Source: Kineothrix sp. MSJ-39 (GTDB taxonomy: Bacteria; Bacillota; Clostridia; Lachnospirales; Lachnospiraceae). From it: a stretch of DNA of 64,000 nt. Numbering within the stretch: the first letter of the stretch is position 1; every line of letters begins with the position of its first letter. Positions 28,145 through 36,346 of the stretch are shown here, piece after piece. Both the position numbers and the translations under genes were made by a program. The DNA lies in contig NZ_JAHLPN010000012.1 of assembly GCF_018917935.1 (NCBI RefSeq), positions 1 to 64,000 of the forward strand, written 5' to 3'. The notes beneath the pieces are model-generated. The model was not told the DNA's origin. It did not search any database and saw only the letters and a list, made by a program, of their open reading frames with translations.

Positions 28145-28540
28145 ATGGAAGTATATATTGGAGGGTATGCGCAGGGAAAGCTGACATATGTCAGAAAAAA
28201 GTATCCCGAGGCGCAGATCTATGATGAAAATAACTGGCAGCAGTTAGCTGTATGTACCGGGCAGACCGTGATCTGCAATCATTTACACCGGATTATTGCA
28301 GCGGAGCTGGCAGAAGGAAAAACACAGCCTGAAATTCTGGCAGAGCTTCTGGATATCGACCAGAGGTATGAGAAAATTTGTTTTATCTGCGATGAGATCG
28401 GAAACGGTATTGTTCCGATTGAAAAGACGGAGCGGGATTACCGTGAGGTAACAGGAAGGATATTGACAGAGCTTGCAGAGCGGGCAGAAACTGTAGTCCG
28501 CATTTTATGCGGGCTTGGACAGTGTATCAAAGGTGTCTGA
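28145..28540 (+). CDS. Short CobU-like protein
   Basis: A 131-residue protein with the N-terminal GGYAQGKLTYVRKKYP, a relaxed P-loop, and a C-terminal half (FICDEIGNGIVPIEKTERDY, REVTGRILTELAERAETVVR, CGLGQCIK) that closely follows the end of CobU. It lacks the central CobU stretch with the kinase His. Together with the neighbouring full CobU it may be a regulatory or second-activity paralogue. It is preceded by an unusually purine-rich 158-base gap and AGGGAAAG. Confidence 0.75.
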   Translation: MEVYIGGYAQGKLTYVRKKYPEAQIYDENNWQQLAVCTGQTVICNHLHRIIAAELAEGKTQPEILAELLDIDQRYEKICFICDEIGNGIVPIEKTERDYREVTGRILTELAERAETVVRILCGLGQCIKGV

Positions 28541-28558
28541 GAAGACCGGGGAGAAGAA

Positions 28559-29164
28559 ATGCAGCTTGAGATTTTGCTGCTCAGACATGGGCAGACACAG
28601 GGAAATCTGGAAAAACGATATATTGGAAAAACAGATGAGCCATTGCTTATGGAAGATACCGAAAGAATACAGAAGGTCAGCAGTCTGCAAAAGCGGCTGA
28701 AGCAGGAAAATTTTGCCAGACCGCAGAAGCTGTTTGTCAGTCCGATGTTGCGATGCAGACAGACCGCAGAGCTGCTGTTCCCGGGACAGGAACAGGTTGT
28801 GATAGACAAACTGCGTGAAATGGATTTCGGACGGTTTGAAGGAAAAAATTACAGGGAATTATCGCCGGATCCTGCATATCAGGCATGGATAGACAGCGGT
28901 GGCAGACTGCCGTTCCCGGAGGGAGAAGACAGGGCATGTTTTATCAGACGTACCATGGATGGATTTCGGCAGATGACAGAGCAGGCATGGCAGGGAAACT
29001 GCAGACAGCTTGCGGCAGTGGTGCATGGAGGCAGTATTATGGCAATTATTTCCAGTCTGCTGCAGGATGATTATTTTGCATATCAGGTATCGAATCTGGC
29101 AGGCTATGCATTTTGCTATGAAGGAGCAGGGAAAATACAGGCGGTGAGGAGAATAGAACCATGA
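28559..29164 (+). CDS. cobC: Histidine phosphatase, probable alpha-ribazole phosphatase
   Basis: A 201-residue member of the phosphoglycerate-mutase-like superfamily. LLRHGQTQGN carries the phospho-accepting His; FVSPMLRCRQTAEL, LREMDFGRFEGKNY and AAVVHGGSIMAI supply the remaining active-site Arg, Glu and His. The position between cobS and cbiB supports removal of phosphate from alpha-ribazole phosphate (or adenosylcobalamin phosphate). ATGA overlap with cbiB. Confidence 0.88.
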   Translation: MQLEILLLRHGQTQGNLEKRYIGKTDEPLLMEDTERIQKVSSLQKRLKQENFARPQKLFVSPMLRCRQTAELLFPGQEQVVIDKLREMDFGRFEGKNYRELSPDPAYQAWIDSGGRLPFPEGEDRACFIRRTMDGFRQMTEQAWQGNCRQLAAVVHGGSIMAIISSLLQDDYFAYQVSNLAGYAFCYEGAGKIQAVRRIEP

Positions 29165-30132
29165 AGTATCACATCATTGCTTTTTTAGCAGGATTTATAT
29201 TGGATCTTTTATGCGGAGATCCGCACTGGCTGCCGCATCCCATCCGGCTGATCGGGCATTTGATCGACAGACTGCAAAATAGTTTGCTGCAGCAAACAGA
29301 TACAGGTGTGGTAAAAAGAAGAAAAGGAGCAGTACTGGTGGTAACAGTCTGTTTTTTAACAGTGCTTGTTTCTGCAGTTATATTACGCGGTGCTTACCAT
29401 CTGCACCCTTATCTGGGCTGTCTGGCAGAAGCAGTTATGACCTATCAGCTTCTGGCACTGAAATGTCTGCGGGTAGAGAGCGGAAAGGTTTATACGGCAT
29501 TGATACATGGTACAATAGAGGAAGCCAGATATGCGGTTTCCATGATCGTTGGCAGAGATACACAAACGCTGGATGAGGCAGGGGTAACACGGGCGGCAGT
29601 AGAAACAGTTGCGGAAAATGCATCAGACGGTGTGATCGCGCCGATGTTGTATCTGGCGATCGGTGGTCCTGTGGCAGGATTTTTTTATAAGTCTGTCAAT
29701 ACAATGGATTCCATGATCGGGTATAAAAATGATAAATATCTCGATTTTGGCAGATGTGCGGCGAAGCTGGATGATGTGCTGAACTATTTTCCTTCCCGGA
29801 TCAGTGCATGGCTGATGATCCTGTCATGCAGCCTGCTTGGAAAGGACTATAGTACAAAAGACGCGAAAAGAATTTATCTGCGGGACAGAAGAAATCATGC
29901 AAGTCCCAATTCTGCGCAGACAGAGGCGGCCTGTGCAGGTGCACTTGGACTTCGGCTGGCAGGCCCTTCCTATTATTTTGGAAAGTTAGTGGAAAAGCCC
30001 TATATTGGGGACGACGGAAGAAAAATCGAACCGGAGGATATCCGGCGCGCCAATAAACTACTGTATATGACAGCATTTTCCTGTCTGCTATGCATGATGA
30101 TGGTGTGGGCTGTTTGGAATCTGATCATATGA
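29161..30132 (+). CDS. cbiB: Adenosylcobinamide-phosphate synthase CbiB
   Basis: A 323-residue membrane protein that attaches the aminopropanol linker to adenosylcobyric acid. Motifs: DLLCGDPHWLPHPIRLIGHL, SMIVGRDTQTLDEAGVTRAA, VETVAENASDGVIAPMLY, KSVNTMDSMIGYKN, and RRNHASPNSAQTEAACAGAL. The stop codon lies in a 16-base perfect palindrome (30121-30136). Confidence 0.95.
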   Translation: MKYHIIAFLAGFILDLLCGDPHWLPHPIRLIGHLIDRLQNSLLQQTDTGVVKRRKGAVLVVTVCFLTVLVSAVILRGAYHLHPYLGCLAEAVMTYQLLALKCLRVESGKVYTALIHGTIEEARYAVSMIVGRDTQTLDEAGVTRAAVETVAENASDGVIAPMLYLAIGGPVAGFFYKSVNTMDSMIGYKNDKYLDFGRCAAKLDDVLNYFPSRISAWLMILSCSLLGKDYSTKDAKRIYLRDRRNHASPNSAQTEAACAGALGLRLAGPSYYFGKLVEKPYIGDDGRKIEPEDIRRANKLLYMTAFSCLLCMMMVWAVWNLII

Positions 30133-30164
30133 TCAGTTGTCATCAGGTAGCAGACTCTGTAGGG

Positions 30165-30212
30165 CTGAGCAGTATAAGAGCTGAGCAGTAGAAGAACTGA
30201 ACAGTAGAAGGA
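30165..30212 (+). repeat. Three tandem 16-base repeats between cbiB and cobD
   Basis: Copies at 30165, 30181 and 30197: CTGAGCAGTATAAGAG, CTGAGCAGTAGAAGAA, CTGAACAGTAGAAGGA. They fill the 111-base gap before cobD. No gene is encoded. Confidence 0.8.
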
Positions 30213-30243
30213 AAAGGATCAAGAATCCGGAAAGGAGACAGAA

Positions 30244-31344
30244 ATGCACGGTGGAGATATTTATCGGCAGCAGGTAACATATGATTTTTCGGTCAACATA
30301 AATCCGCTTGGATTGCCTGCGGCTGTACAGCAGGTACTTGATAACAGCCGTGGTCTTGCTATGCAATATCCTGATCTGCAGTGTCAGAAGCTGCGCATGC
30401 AGCTTGCAGACCGTCTGGGGATCAGACCGGAGCAGATCCTGTGTGGAAATGGGGCAAGCGAACTGATCTTGGCAGTATGTCAGATGCTGCGCCCGCAAAA
30501 GGCACTGCTGTCAGCCCCTTGTTTTTCTGGGTATGAGACGGCTTTGCAGGCAGTTGGAACAGAAGTGATCCACGTTCCACTATCGGAAGCAGAGGGCTTT
30601 GCTTTTACAGAGGAATATGGCAGAAAACTGGAGACAAGGATCCGGGAAGAAAAACCGGAGCTTTTGTTTCTGACAACGCCAAACAATCCCACAGGAAAAC
30701 TGACAGAACCGGATCATATCAGAAAGGTGTTAGCTGTCTGCGGAGAGACAGGCACGTATCTTGTGCTGGATGAATGTTTCATGGAGCTGACCGGGCAGGC
30801 TGCACAGTATTCCATGCTGCGGGAGATAGACAACTATGAAAATCTGCTGATCCTGCGTGCTTTTACAAAAACGTTTGCTATGCCGGGCATCAGATTGGGA
30901 TATCTGGTCGGACAGCAGACAATTTTAAGCAGGATCCAACAGCAGTTACCTGAATGGAACGTATCAACACTTGCGCAGGCTGCAGGCGTGGCAGCACTTG
31001 CGGATATGCAGTATCTGGAGAAGGCATGCGGACTGATCGAGTCAGAACGCAACCGTATGAGCCGGGAATTGAGAAAGCTGGGCTGCATGGTATATCCGTC
31101 AGATGCAAATTATATTATGTTTTATGTAAACCAAAGCAGCAAACAAGAAAACATGGGGCTGCGTGAGGGGGATGCAGGAGCTGACTTAAAAGAGAAATTA
31201 AGCAGGAAGCAGATTCTGATCCGGGATTGCAGTGATTACCCGGGACTTACGGATGGATATTACAGAGTGGCAGTCAAGTTACCCAAGGAAAATCAGGTGC
31301 TGCTTGAAGCAATAGCGGAGATATTAAAACAGGCGGGAGAATAA
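30244..31344 (+). CDS. cobD: L-threonine-phosphate decarboxylase CobD
   Basis: A 366-residue fold-type I PLP enzyme making (R)-1-amino-2-propanol phosphate. It starts MHGGDIYRQQVTYDFSVNIN, followed by NPLGLP, and shows GNGASELI, TTPNNPTGKL, LDECFMEL and LRAFTKTFAMPGIRLGYL with the PLP Lys; KDCSDYPGL-like IRDCSDYPGL near the end is typical for CobD versus HisC. ORF length is normal. Start preceded by GGAAAGGAGA. Confidence 0.94.
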   Translation: MHGGDIYRQQVTYDFSVNINPLGLPAAVQQVLDNSRGLAMQYPDLQCQKLRMQLADRLGIRPEQILCGNGASELILAVCQMLRPQKALLSAPCFSGYETALQAVGTEVIHVPLSEAEGFAFTEEYGRKLETRIREEKPELLFLTTPNNPTGKLTEPDHIRKVLAVCGETGTYLVLDECFMELTGQAAQYSMLREIDNYENLLILRAFTKTFAMPGIRLGYLVGQQTILSRIQQQLPEWNVSTLAQAAGVAALADMQYLEKACGLIESERNRMSRELRKLGCMVYPSDANYIMFYVNQSSKQENMGLREGDAGADLKEKLSRKQILIRDCSDYPGLTDGYYRVAVKLPKENQVLLEAIAEILKQAGE

Positions 31345-31348
31345 CAGA

Positions 31349-31999
31349 ATGAAAGAGATCGAGTTTGTAAAGCCCGGAGATATTGAGAAAAGAAGTTTTG
31401 CCATCATTGCAGAAGAACTTGCAGCGAGGCATATTACAATAAAGGAAGAGGAAGCACCCATCACAATGCGTGTGATCCATACAAGTGCGGATTTTGAGTA
31501 TGCAGACACTATGACATATTCGGAAAATGCGATTGAAACAGCCAGAGCACTTTTGCAAAGCGGCGCGGATATTGTGACGGATACGAATATGGCGAAAGCG
31601 GGAATCAACAAAAAGGTGCTGGCAGAGCTCGGCGGGCAGGTGCATTGCTTTATGGCAGAGGAGGATGTGGCACAGGAGGCGAAGGCAAGAGGGGTGACGC
31701 GTGCTACAGTCAGTATGGAACGTGCTGCAAAGCTGGAGAAGCCTGTTATTTTTGCAATTGGGAATGCACCAACAGCATTGATCTCTCTATATGAAATGAT
31801 ACAGGAGGGTATCTTCAAACCGGCATTTGTGATCGGTGTTCCGGTTGGTTTTGTGAATGTGGTGGCTGCAAAAGAGTTGATCATGGAAACGGATGTCCCT
31901 TATATTGTTAATCGTGGCAGAAAGGGAGGCAGCAATATTGCCGCCGCCATCTGCAACGGGCTCTTATATGGGCTGCGGGGCAGATCAAAGGAAAGATAG
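31349..31999 (+). CDS. cbiC: Cobalt-precorrin-8 methylmutase CbiC
   Basis: A 216-residue enzyme moving a methyl group from C-11 to C-12 of the corrin ring. Conserved pieces: RVIHTSADFEYADTM (catalytic His), DIVTDTNMAKAGI, FAIGNAPTALISLYEM, VIGVPVGFVNVVAAKEL and NRGRKGGSNIAAAICNGLLY. It begins four bases after cobD. Confidence 0.95.
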   Translation: MKEIEFVKPGDIEKRSFAIIAEELAARHITIKEEEAPITMRVIHTSADFEYADTMTYSENAIETARALLQSGADIVTDTNMAKAGINKKVLAELGGQVHCFMAEEDVAQEAKARGVTRATVSMERAAKLEKPVIFAIGNAPTALISLYEMIQEGIFKPAFVIGVPVGFVNVVAAKELIMETDVPYIVNRGRKGGSNIAAAICNGLLYGLRGRSKER

Positions 32000-32049
32000 A
32001 AAGTAAGACAGACTGGCAAGATGTGATGGAATAATAGAAGGGAGGCGGC

Positions 32050-33213
32050 ATGATGCGATATGGCTTTACGACGGGAAGCTGCGCGGCGGCAGCGGCAGCA
32101 GCGGCGTGTTATATGCTTCTGACAGGCAGAAAGAAGGAAGTGATGACGATCCTGACGCCAAAAGGAATTTCTTATACAGCCAAATTGGTTGACATAAGTA
32201 TAAATGAGAACAGCGCAGCCTGTGCAATCGTAAAAGATGGCGGAGATGATCCGGATATTACGACAGGCGCGCATATTGTCGCAGAAGTTGCCTTCCTGCA
32301 AAAAGAAAGCAAGCAGAAAGATAAGACAGATGCAGAGCAGCAGATCATCATATGCGGTGGAAAGGGTGTCGGCAGAGTGACAAAACCGGGGCTGGATCAG
32401 CCGGTCGGAGAAGCAGCAATCAATCATGTGCCACGGGAAATGATGGCAAAAGAAGTACAAAAGATGTGTGAGCTTTGCGGTTATACAGGAAAGCTGCAGG
32501 TAACCATTTCTGTACCGGAAGGGGAAGAAATTGCCAAAAAGACCTTTAATCCGAGACTGGGTATCACGGGCGGTATTTCCATTCTGGGAACAAGCGGGAT
32601 CGTGGAACCGATGAGCAGTCAGGCACTGCTTGATACGATACAGGTCGAGCTCAGGCAGAAACAGGCAATGGGACAGCAGATGATAGCGGTAACACCGGGT
32701 AACTATGGACTTGATTTTATGAAGGAAGCCTTTGCTTACGATCTGGATAGAAGCGTGAAATGCTCGAATTTTATTGGAAATACGATCGATATGGCGGCGG
32801 AAACCGGATTTTGTGGTATGCTTTTAACAGGCCATATCGGTAAGCTGGTAAAAGTATCCGGCGGCATTATGAATACCCATTCCAAAGAGGGGGATTGCAG
32901 AATGGAGCTGCTTGCAGCAGCGGCATTGAAAAGCGGCGGCAGTAAAAGGCAGGCACTGGAGATTCTGGAGGCAGTTACGACAGAGGAAGGTATCCGTATT
33001 TTGCAGGAAGGCGGCAATCTGCAGGATACCATGCAGATACTGATGGAGAAGATCATGTTTTATCTGCAAAAACGGGCAGCAGGCAGGCTGCAGATCGAGT
33101 GTATGATGTATGCGAATGGATATGGATTGTTAGCCGAGAGCAATGGCGCAGAGGCTATGCTGAAGGCTTTGATGAAGAACGGAAACGGATGGATGGTAGA
33201 AAGAGGAAACTGA
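32050..33213 (+). CDS. cbiD: Cobalt-precorrin-5B C1-methyltransferase CbiD
   Basis: A 387-residue protein. YGFTTGSCAAAAAAAACYML is the standard CbiD start; then VKDGGDDPDITTGAHI, GVGRVTKPGLDQPVGEAAIN, FNPRLGITGGISILGTSGIV, VTPGNYGLDF, FIGNTIDMAAETGF and LTGHIGKLVKVSGGIMNTHS. Start ATGATG at 32050 or 32053 behind GGGAGG; the second fits the family slightly better. Confidence 0.95.
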   Translation: MMRYGFTTGSCAAAAAAAACYMLLTGRKKEVMTILTPKGISYTAKLVDISINENSAACAIVKDGGDDPDITTGAHIVAEVAFLQKESKQKDKTDAEQQIIICGGKGVGRVTKPGLDQPVGEAAINHVPREMMAKEVQKMCELCGYTGKLQVTISVPEGEEIAKKTFNPRLGITGGISILGTSGIVEPMSSQALLDTIQVELRQKQAMGQQMIAVTPGNYGLDFMKEAFAYDLDRSVKCSNFIGNTIDMAAETGFCGMLLTGHIGKLVKVSGGIMNTHSKEGDCRMELLAAAALKSGGSKRQALEILEAVTTEEGIRILQEGGNLQDTMQILMEKIMFYLQKRAAGRLQIECMMYANGYGLLAESNGAEAMLKALMKNGNGWMVERGN

Positions 33214-33214
33214 A

Positions 33215-33979
33215 ATGGTTTATTTTGTAGGAGCAGGCAGCGGAGCGGCAGATCTGATCACGGTACGTGGTAAAAATCTACTGGAAAAAGCAGATGTGAT
33301 CATCTATGCAGGATCACTTGTCAATCCAGAGCTTTTGACATATGCGAAAGAGGATTGTGAAATACACAACAGTGCCTATATGACGCTGGATGAAGTGATC
33401 GCAGTCATGGAGCATGCACAGAAAGAAGAAAAAGTGGTGGTCAGACTGCATACAGGCGAGCCAAGTATATATGGTGCAGTACGGGAACAGATGGATATTC
33501 TGGATGAAAGAGGGATTGCTTATGAAAGTTGTCCGGGGGTAAGTGCCTGCTTTGGAGCAGCTTCGTCGCTGAATCTGGAGTATACACTGCCCGGTATTTC
33601 ACAGTCGCTGATCATCACCCGGATGGAAGGAAAGACAAAGGTGCCACCAAAGGAAAGTATAGAAAGTTTTGCTGCACATCAGGCAAGTATGGCGATCTAT
33701 TTAAGCACGGGAATGCTGGAAGAACTTTCCAAAAGATTGATTGAGGGTGGTTATCCGGCGGAAACTCCTGCAGCACTTGTATATAAGGCAACGTGGCCGG
33801 AAGAAGCGTGTTATGTGACTACGATCGAAAAGTTAGCACAGACTGCAGCAGAGCATGGTATCACCAAAACGGCGATCGTTCTGGTGGGGGATGTGATCGC
33901 ATATGCAGGCTATGAAAAATCACGTTTATATGCACCTGATTTTGAAACGGAATTCAGAAAAAGACGAGTTGATAGATAG
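33215..33979 (+). CDS. cbiF: Cobalt-precorrin-4 C11-methyltransferase CbiF
   Basis: A 254-residue SAM-dependent tetrapyrrole methylase. VYFVGAGSGAADLITVRG is the CbiF/CobM start, followed by VIIYAGSLVNPELL, RLHTGEPSIYGAVREQMD, ISQSLIITRMEGKT, YLSTGMLEEL and YKATWPEE. It begins one base after the cbiD stop. Confidence 0.95.
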   Translation: MVYFVGAGSGAADLITVRGKNLLEKADVIIYAGSLVNPELLTYAKEDCEIHNSAYMTLDEVIAVMEHAQKEEKVVVRLHTGEPSIYGAVREQMDILDERGIAYESCPGVSACFGAASSLNLEYTLPGISQSLIITRMEGKTKVPPKESIESFAAHQASMAIYLSTGMLEELSKRLIEGGYPAETPAALVYKATWPEEACYVTTIEKLAQTAAEHGITKTAIVLVGDVIAYAGYEKSRLYAPDFETEFRKRRVDR

Positions 33980-34020
33980 GGAAGAATCCGATCAAACATA
34001 GATGAGAATGGGAAAGTAAT

Positions 34021-35076
34021 ATGGTAATCAGAGTTTGTGTATTTACAGAGCAGGGAAGACAGTCTGCGGAACAATTAACAGAAAAAATGCCATCTCTTCA
34101 TCTGAAATGGCGGGAAGATGAGCCGCTTCAGGAATGGACAGGGGAAGCGTTTGCAGATCATCAGCCCATCCTGTTTATTGGTGCCTGCGGGATCGCGGTT
34201 CGGGCGATAGCACCTTTTGTGCAGGATAAGCTGACAGACAGTCCGGTGCTTGTGATGGATGAAAAGGGCAGGCATATCATTCCGATCCTGTCAGGGCACA
34301 TTGGCGGGGCAAATGAGCTTGCCTGCAGGCTGGCAGAAGCGATAGGAGCAGAACCGGTGCTGACAACGGCGACAGATGTGAATCACATATTTGCGGTTGA
34401 TGTATTTGCAAAAGAGAACGGACTTCGCATTGCAAACAGGGAAGGCATCCGGTATATTTCCGATAAGCTGCTGCGTGGGCAGCAGGTGTCTGTGCAGTTA
34501 GACAAGGCTTTCCCATTTCAGATAAAGGAAGTCGAACTGCCGGAGGGGCTTGTCTTATATGACAAGGGAAAAAGATCTGATTTAGATCCTGATCTTGTAA
34601 TTTTCCGAAAGAAAAATGGAATGGCAGGTAGTACACAGGCGTTGTATCTGACAGTAAAGCCTTATGTGCTGGGGATAGGCTGCAAAAAAGGGAAAAGTCT
34701 GGCAGAATTGAGAAGTTTTGTGCAGCGTCATGTAACAGCAGAGCAGCTTCAAAATTGTTATGCGATTGCAAGCATAGATTTAAAAGCGGAAGAAGTAGGG
34801 CTGCAGGAGCTGGCGCAGTATTATGGTGTACCGCTTATCACATATAGCAGTGAAGTGCTTTCGCAGGTAGAAGGAACATTTTCTGAATCTGATTTTGTAA
34901 AAGAAACAACGGGAGTCGGAAGCGTATGTGAGAGGGCAGCAGTCTGCCTTGGAAAGGGACAGCTTTTGCAAAGAAAAATAGCGGAAGACGGTATGACGCT
35001 TGCGATAGCAGAGAGAATCCCGGAAAAGCTGGATTTTATGTCCTGCCAGGATAGCTTATTGTGGAGAATGTCTTGA
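34021..35076 (+). CDS. cbiG: Cobalt-precorrin-5A hydrolase CbiG
   Basis: A 351-residue enzyme that opens the delta-lactone and releases acetaldehyde. N-terminal domain: FIGACGIAVRAIAPFVQDK, VLVMDEKGRHIIPILSGHIG, GANELA...LTTATDVN. C-terminal domain: YVLGIGCKKGKSL, IASIDLKAEEVGLQELAQYY, TTGVGSVCERAA. Both halves are present. It is followed by the longest untranslated gap of the operon. Confidence 0.94.
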   Translation: MVIRVCVFTEQGRQSAEQLTEKMPSLHLKWREDEPLQEWTGEAFADHQPILFIGACGIAVRAIAPFVQDKLTDSPVLVMDEKGRHIIPILSGHIGGANELACRLAEAIGAEPVLTTATDVNHIFAVDVFAKENGLRIANREGIRYISDKLLRGQQVSVQLDKAFPFQIKEVELPEGLVLYDKGKRSDLDPDLVIFRKKNGMAGSTQALYLTVKPYVLGIGCKKGKSLAELRSFVQRHVTAEQLQNCYAIASIDLKAEEVGLQELAQYYGVPLITYSSEVLSQVEGTFSESDFVKETTGVGSVCERAAVCLGKGQLLQRKIAEDGMTLAIAERIPEKLDFMSCQDSLLWRMS

Positions 35077-35467
35077 GAAAAAGGATATTTCTTTTGAAAG
35101 AAAACGCATATTTCTTTATATTTTCAATAATATTCGCCCAAAACAACAGAAAAATGAGAAAGTGTATGAAGCATATAGATACCAATGGGATATACTTCCT
35201 CTAAAATGAGCAAATAAAGGGAAAAAGTATGAAACTGAGAGAGAGGAAGAAATGGAAATTCATCCTAAATAATGCAAACCTACAATATTGGGTGAAAAAA
35301 AGGAATAAAGCCGGCATCAGATCAAAAGGAATGAGATAAAAATAGAGAGAAAAATCATCCTAAAGTAATAAAAAGTACGAAAAAGTATGAAATTGCAAAT
35401 AGAAAGATAAATCTGGTTCGTCCAAAAGAACAGAAAAGCAAGAAATGGTATGAAGAGGGTCACAACA
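35077..35467 (+). repeat. Purine-rich intergenic gap with imperfect direct repeats
   Basis: About 390 bases between cbiG and cbiH, poor in pyrimidines. Segments 35133-35171 and 35417-35455 (39 bases each) are imperfect direct copies, both starting TTCG and ending TATGAAG. A second pair, AAAAAGTATGAAACTGAGAG (35222) and AAAAAGTATGAAATTGCAAA (about 35380), and a third, TCATCCTAAA, are also repeated. A 36-codon basic ORF (35229-35339) behind AAAGGG exists but has no other support. I see no terminator, so the operon probably reads through. Confidence 0.6.
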
Positions 35468-36346
35468 ATGACAGATCATGTAAAAATAGAAGCCGAAGTA
35501 GAAGAAGACAACACGAAAGTGAAAAAAAACAAATTAAAAGCAGAAGCGAAGGCAATAAAACCAGATGAAAGAGCGATAATACAAGAGAAAACAAACACAG
35601 AAGAAAAATCACTCATCTACATCATCGGAATGGGGCCGGGCAGTCAGGAAATGATGACACAGCAGGCAAAAGATGCTTTGGAAGCAAGTGATGTGATCGT
35701 AGGCTATACAGTTTACGTGGAGCTGCTCAGAGCATTTTATCCGGGAAAGGAATTTGTGACGACACCGATGCGGCAGGAGATCGAACGTTGCAGGATCTGT
35801 TTTTCACTTGCAGGAGAGGGAAAAACGGTATCTATGGTGTGCAGCGGAGATGCGGGCGTGTATGGAATGGCAGCGCCAATGTATGAACTGCAGCAGGAAA
35901 ACAAGGCATATCAGCAGACGGAGCTTGTCGTGCTACCAGGGATTACAGCCGCAAACAGCGGAGCTGCGGTTCTTGGGGCACCACTTAATCACGACTATTG
36001 TGTGATCAGCTTAAGTGATCTGCTGACACCGTGGGAGCAGATCGAGAAACGCCTGATAGCGGCTGTGCAGGGCGATTTTGCGATCGCTATTTATAATCCG
36101 TCCAGCCATAAGCGCAAAGATCATCTCAAACGGGCATGTGATATTATGTTAACTGCTGGCGCATCACCGGACAGAGCCTGTGGTTATGTGGAAAATATAG
36201 GAAGAGACGGAACTAAGGCGCATGTGCTGACGCTCGGACAACTGCGCGAAACGCCGGTCAATATGTTTACTACGGTATTTATTGGAAATTCTAAGTCTGT
36301 TATCATGAAAGATAAGCTGGTAACAGGGCGAGGGTATCAGATATGA
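35468..36346 (+). CDS. cbiH: Cobalt-precorrin-3B C17-methyltransferase CbiH with charged N-terminal extension
   Basis: About 292 residues. The SAM-dependent methylase core starts near residue 47: LIYIIGMGPGSQEMMTQQAK, DVIVGYTVYVELL, MRQEIERCR, VSMVCSGDAGVYGMAAPMYE, VLPGITAANSGAAVLGAPLNHDYC, abbreviated, and IAIYNPSSHKRKDHL. The first 46 residues are Lys/Glu-rich (EAEVEEDNTKVKKNKLKAEA) and look like translated purine-rich spacer. No start lies closer to the core. 35468 follows AGAGGG with good spacing; 35450 is the alternative. The next gene overlaps by ATGA. Confidence 0.93.
   Translation: MTDHVKIEAEVEEDNTKVKKNKLKAEAKAIKPDERAIIQEKTNTEEKSLIYIIGMGPGSQEMMTQQAKDALEASDVIVGYTVYVELLRAFYPGKEFVTTPMRQEIERCRICFSLAGEGKTVSMVCSGDAGVYGMAAPMYELQQENKAYQQTELVVLPGITAANSGAAVLGAPLNHDYCVISLSDLLTPWEQIEKRLIAAVQGDFAIAIYNPSSHKRKDHLKRACDIMLTAGASPDRACGYVENIGRDGTKAHVLTLGQLRETPVNMFTTVFIGNSKSVIMKDKLVTGRGYQI

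Noticed and set aside
30121-30136. Palindrome CTGATCATATGATCAG as terminator after cbiB
   Set aside because: It overlaps the stop codon, is AT-rich and lacks a T-run; the operon very likely continues.
35229-35339. 36-codon basic ORF in the cbiG-cbiH gap
   Set aside because: Made of the repeated purine-rich sequence, no family resemblance; mentioned only within the gap description.
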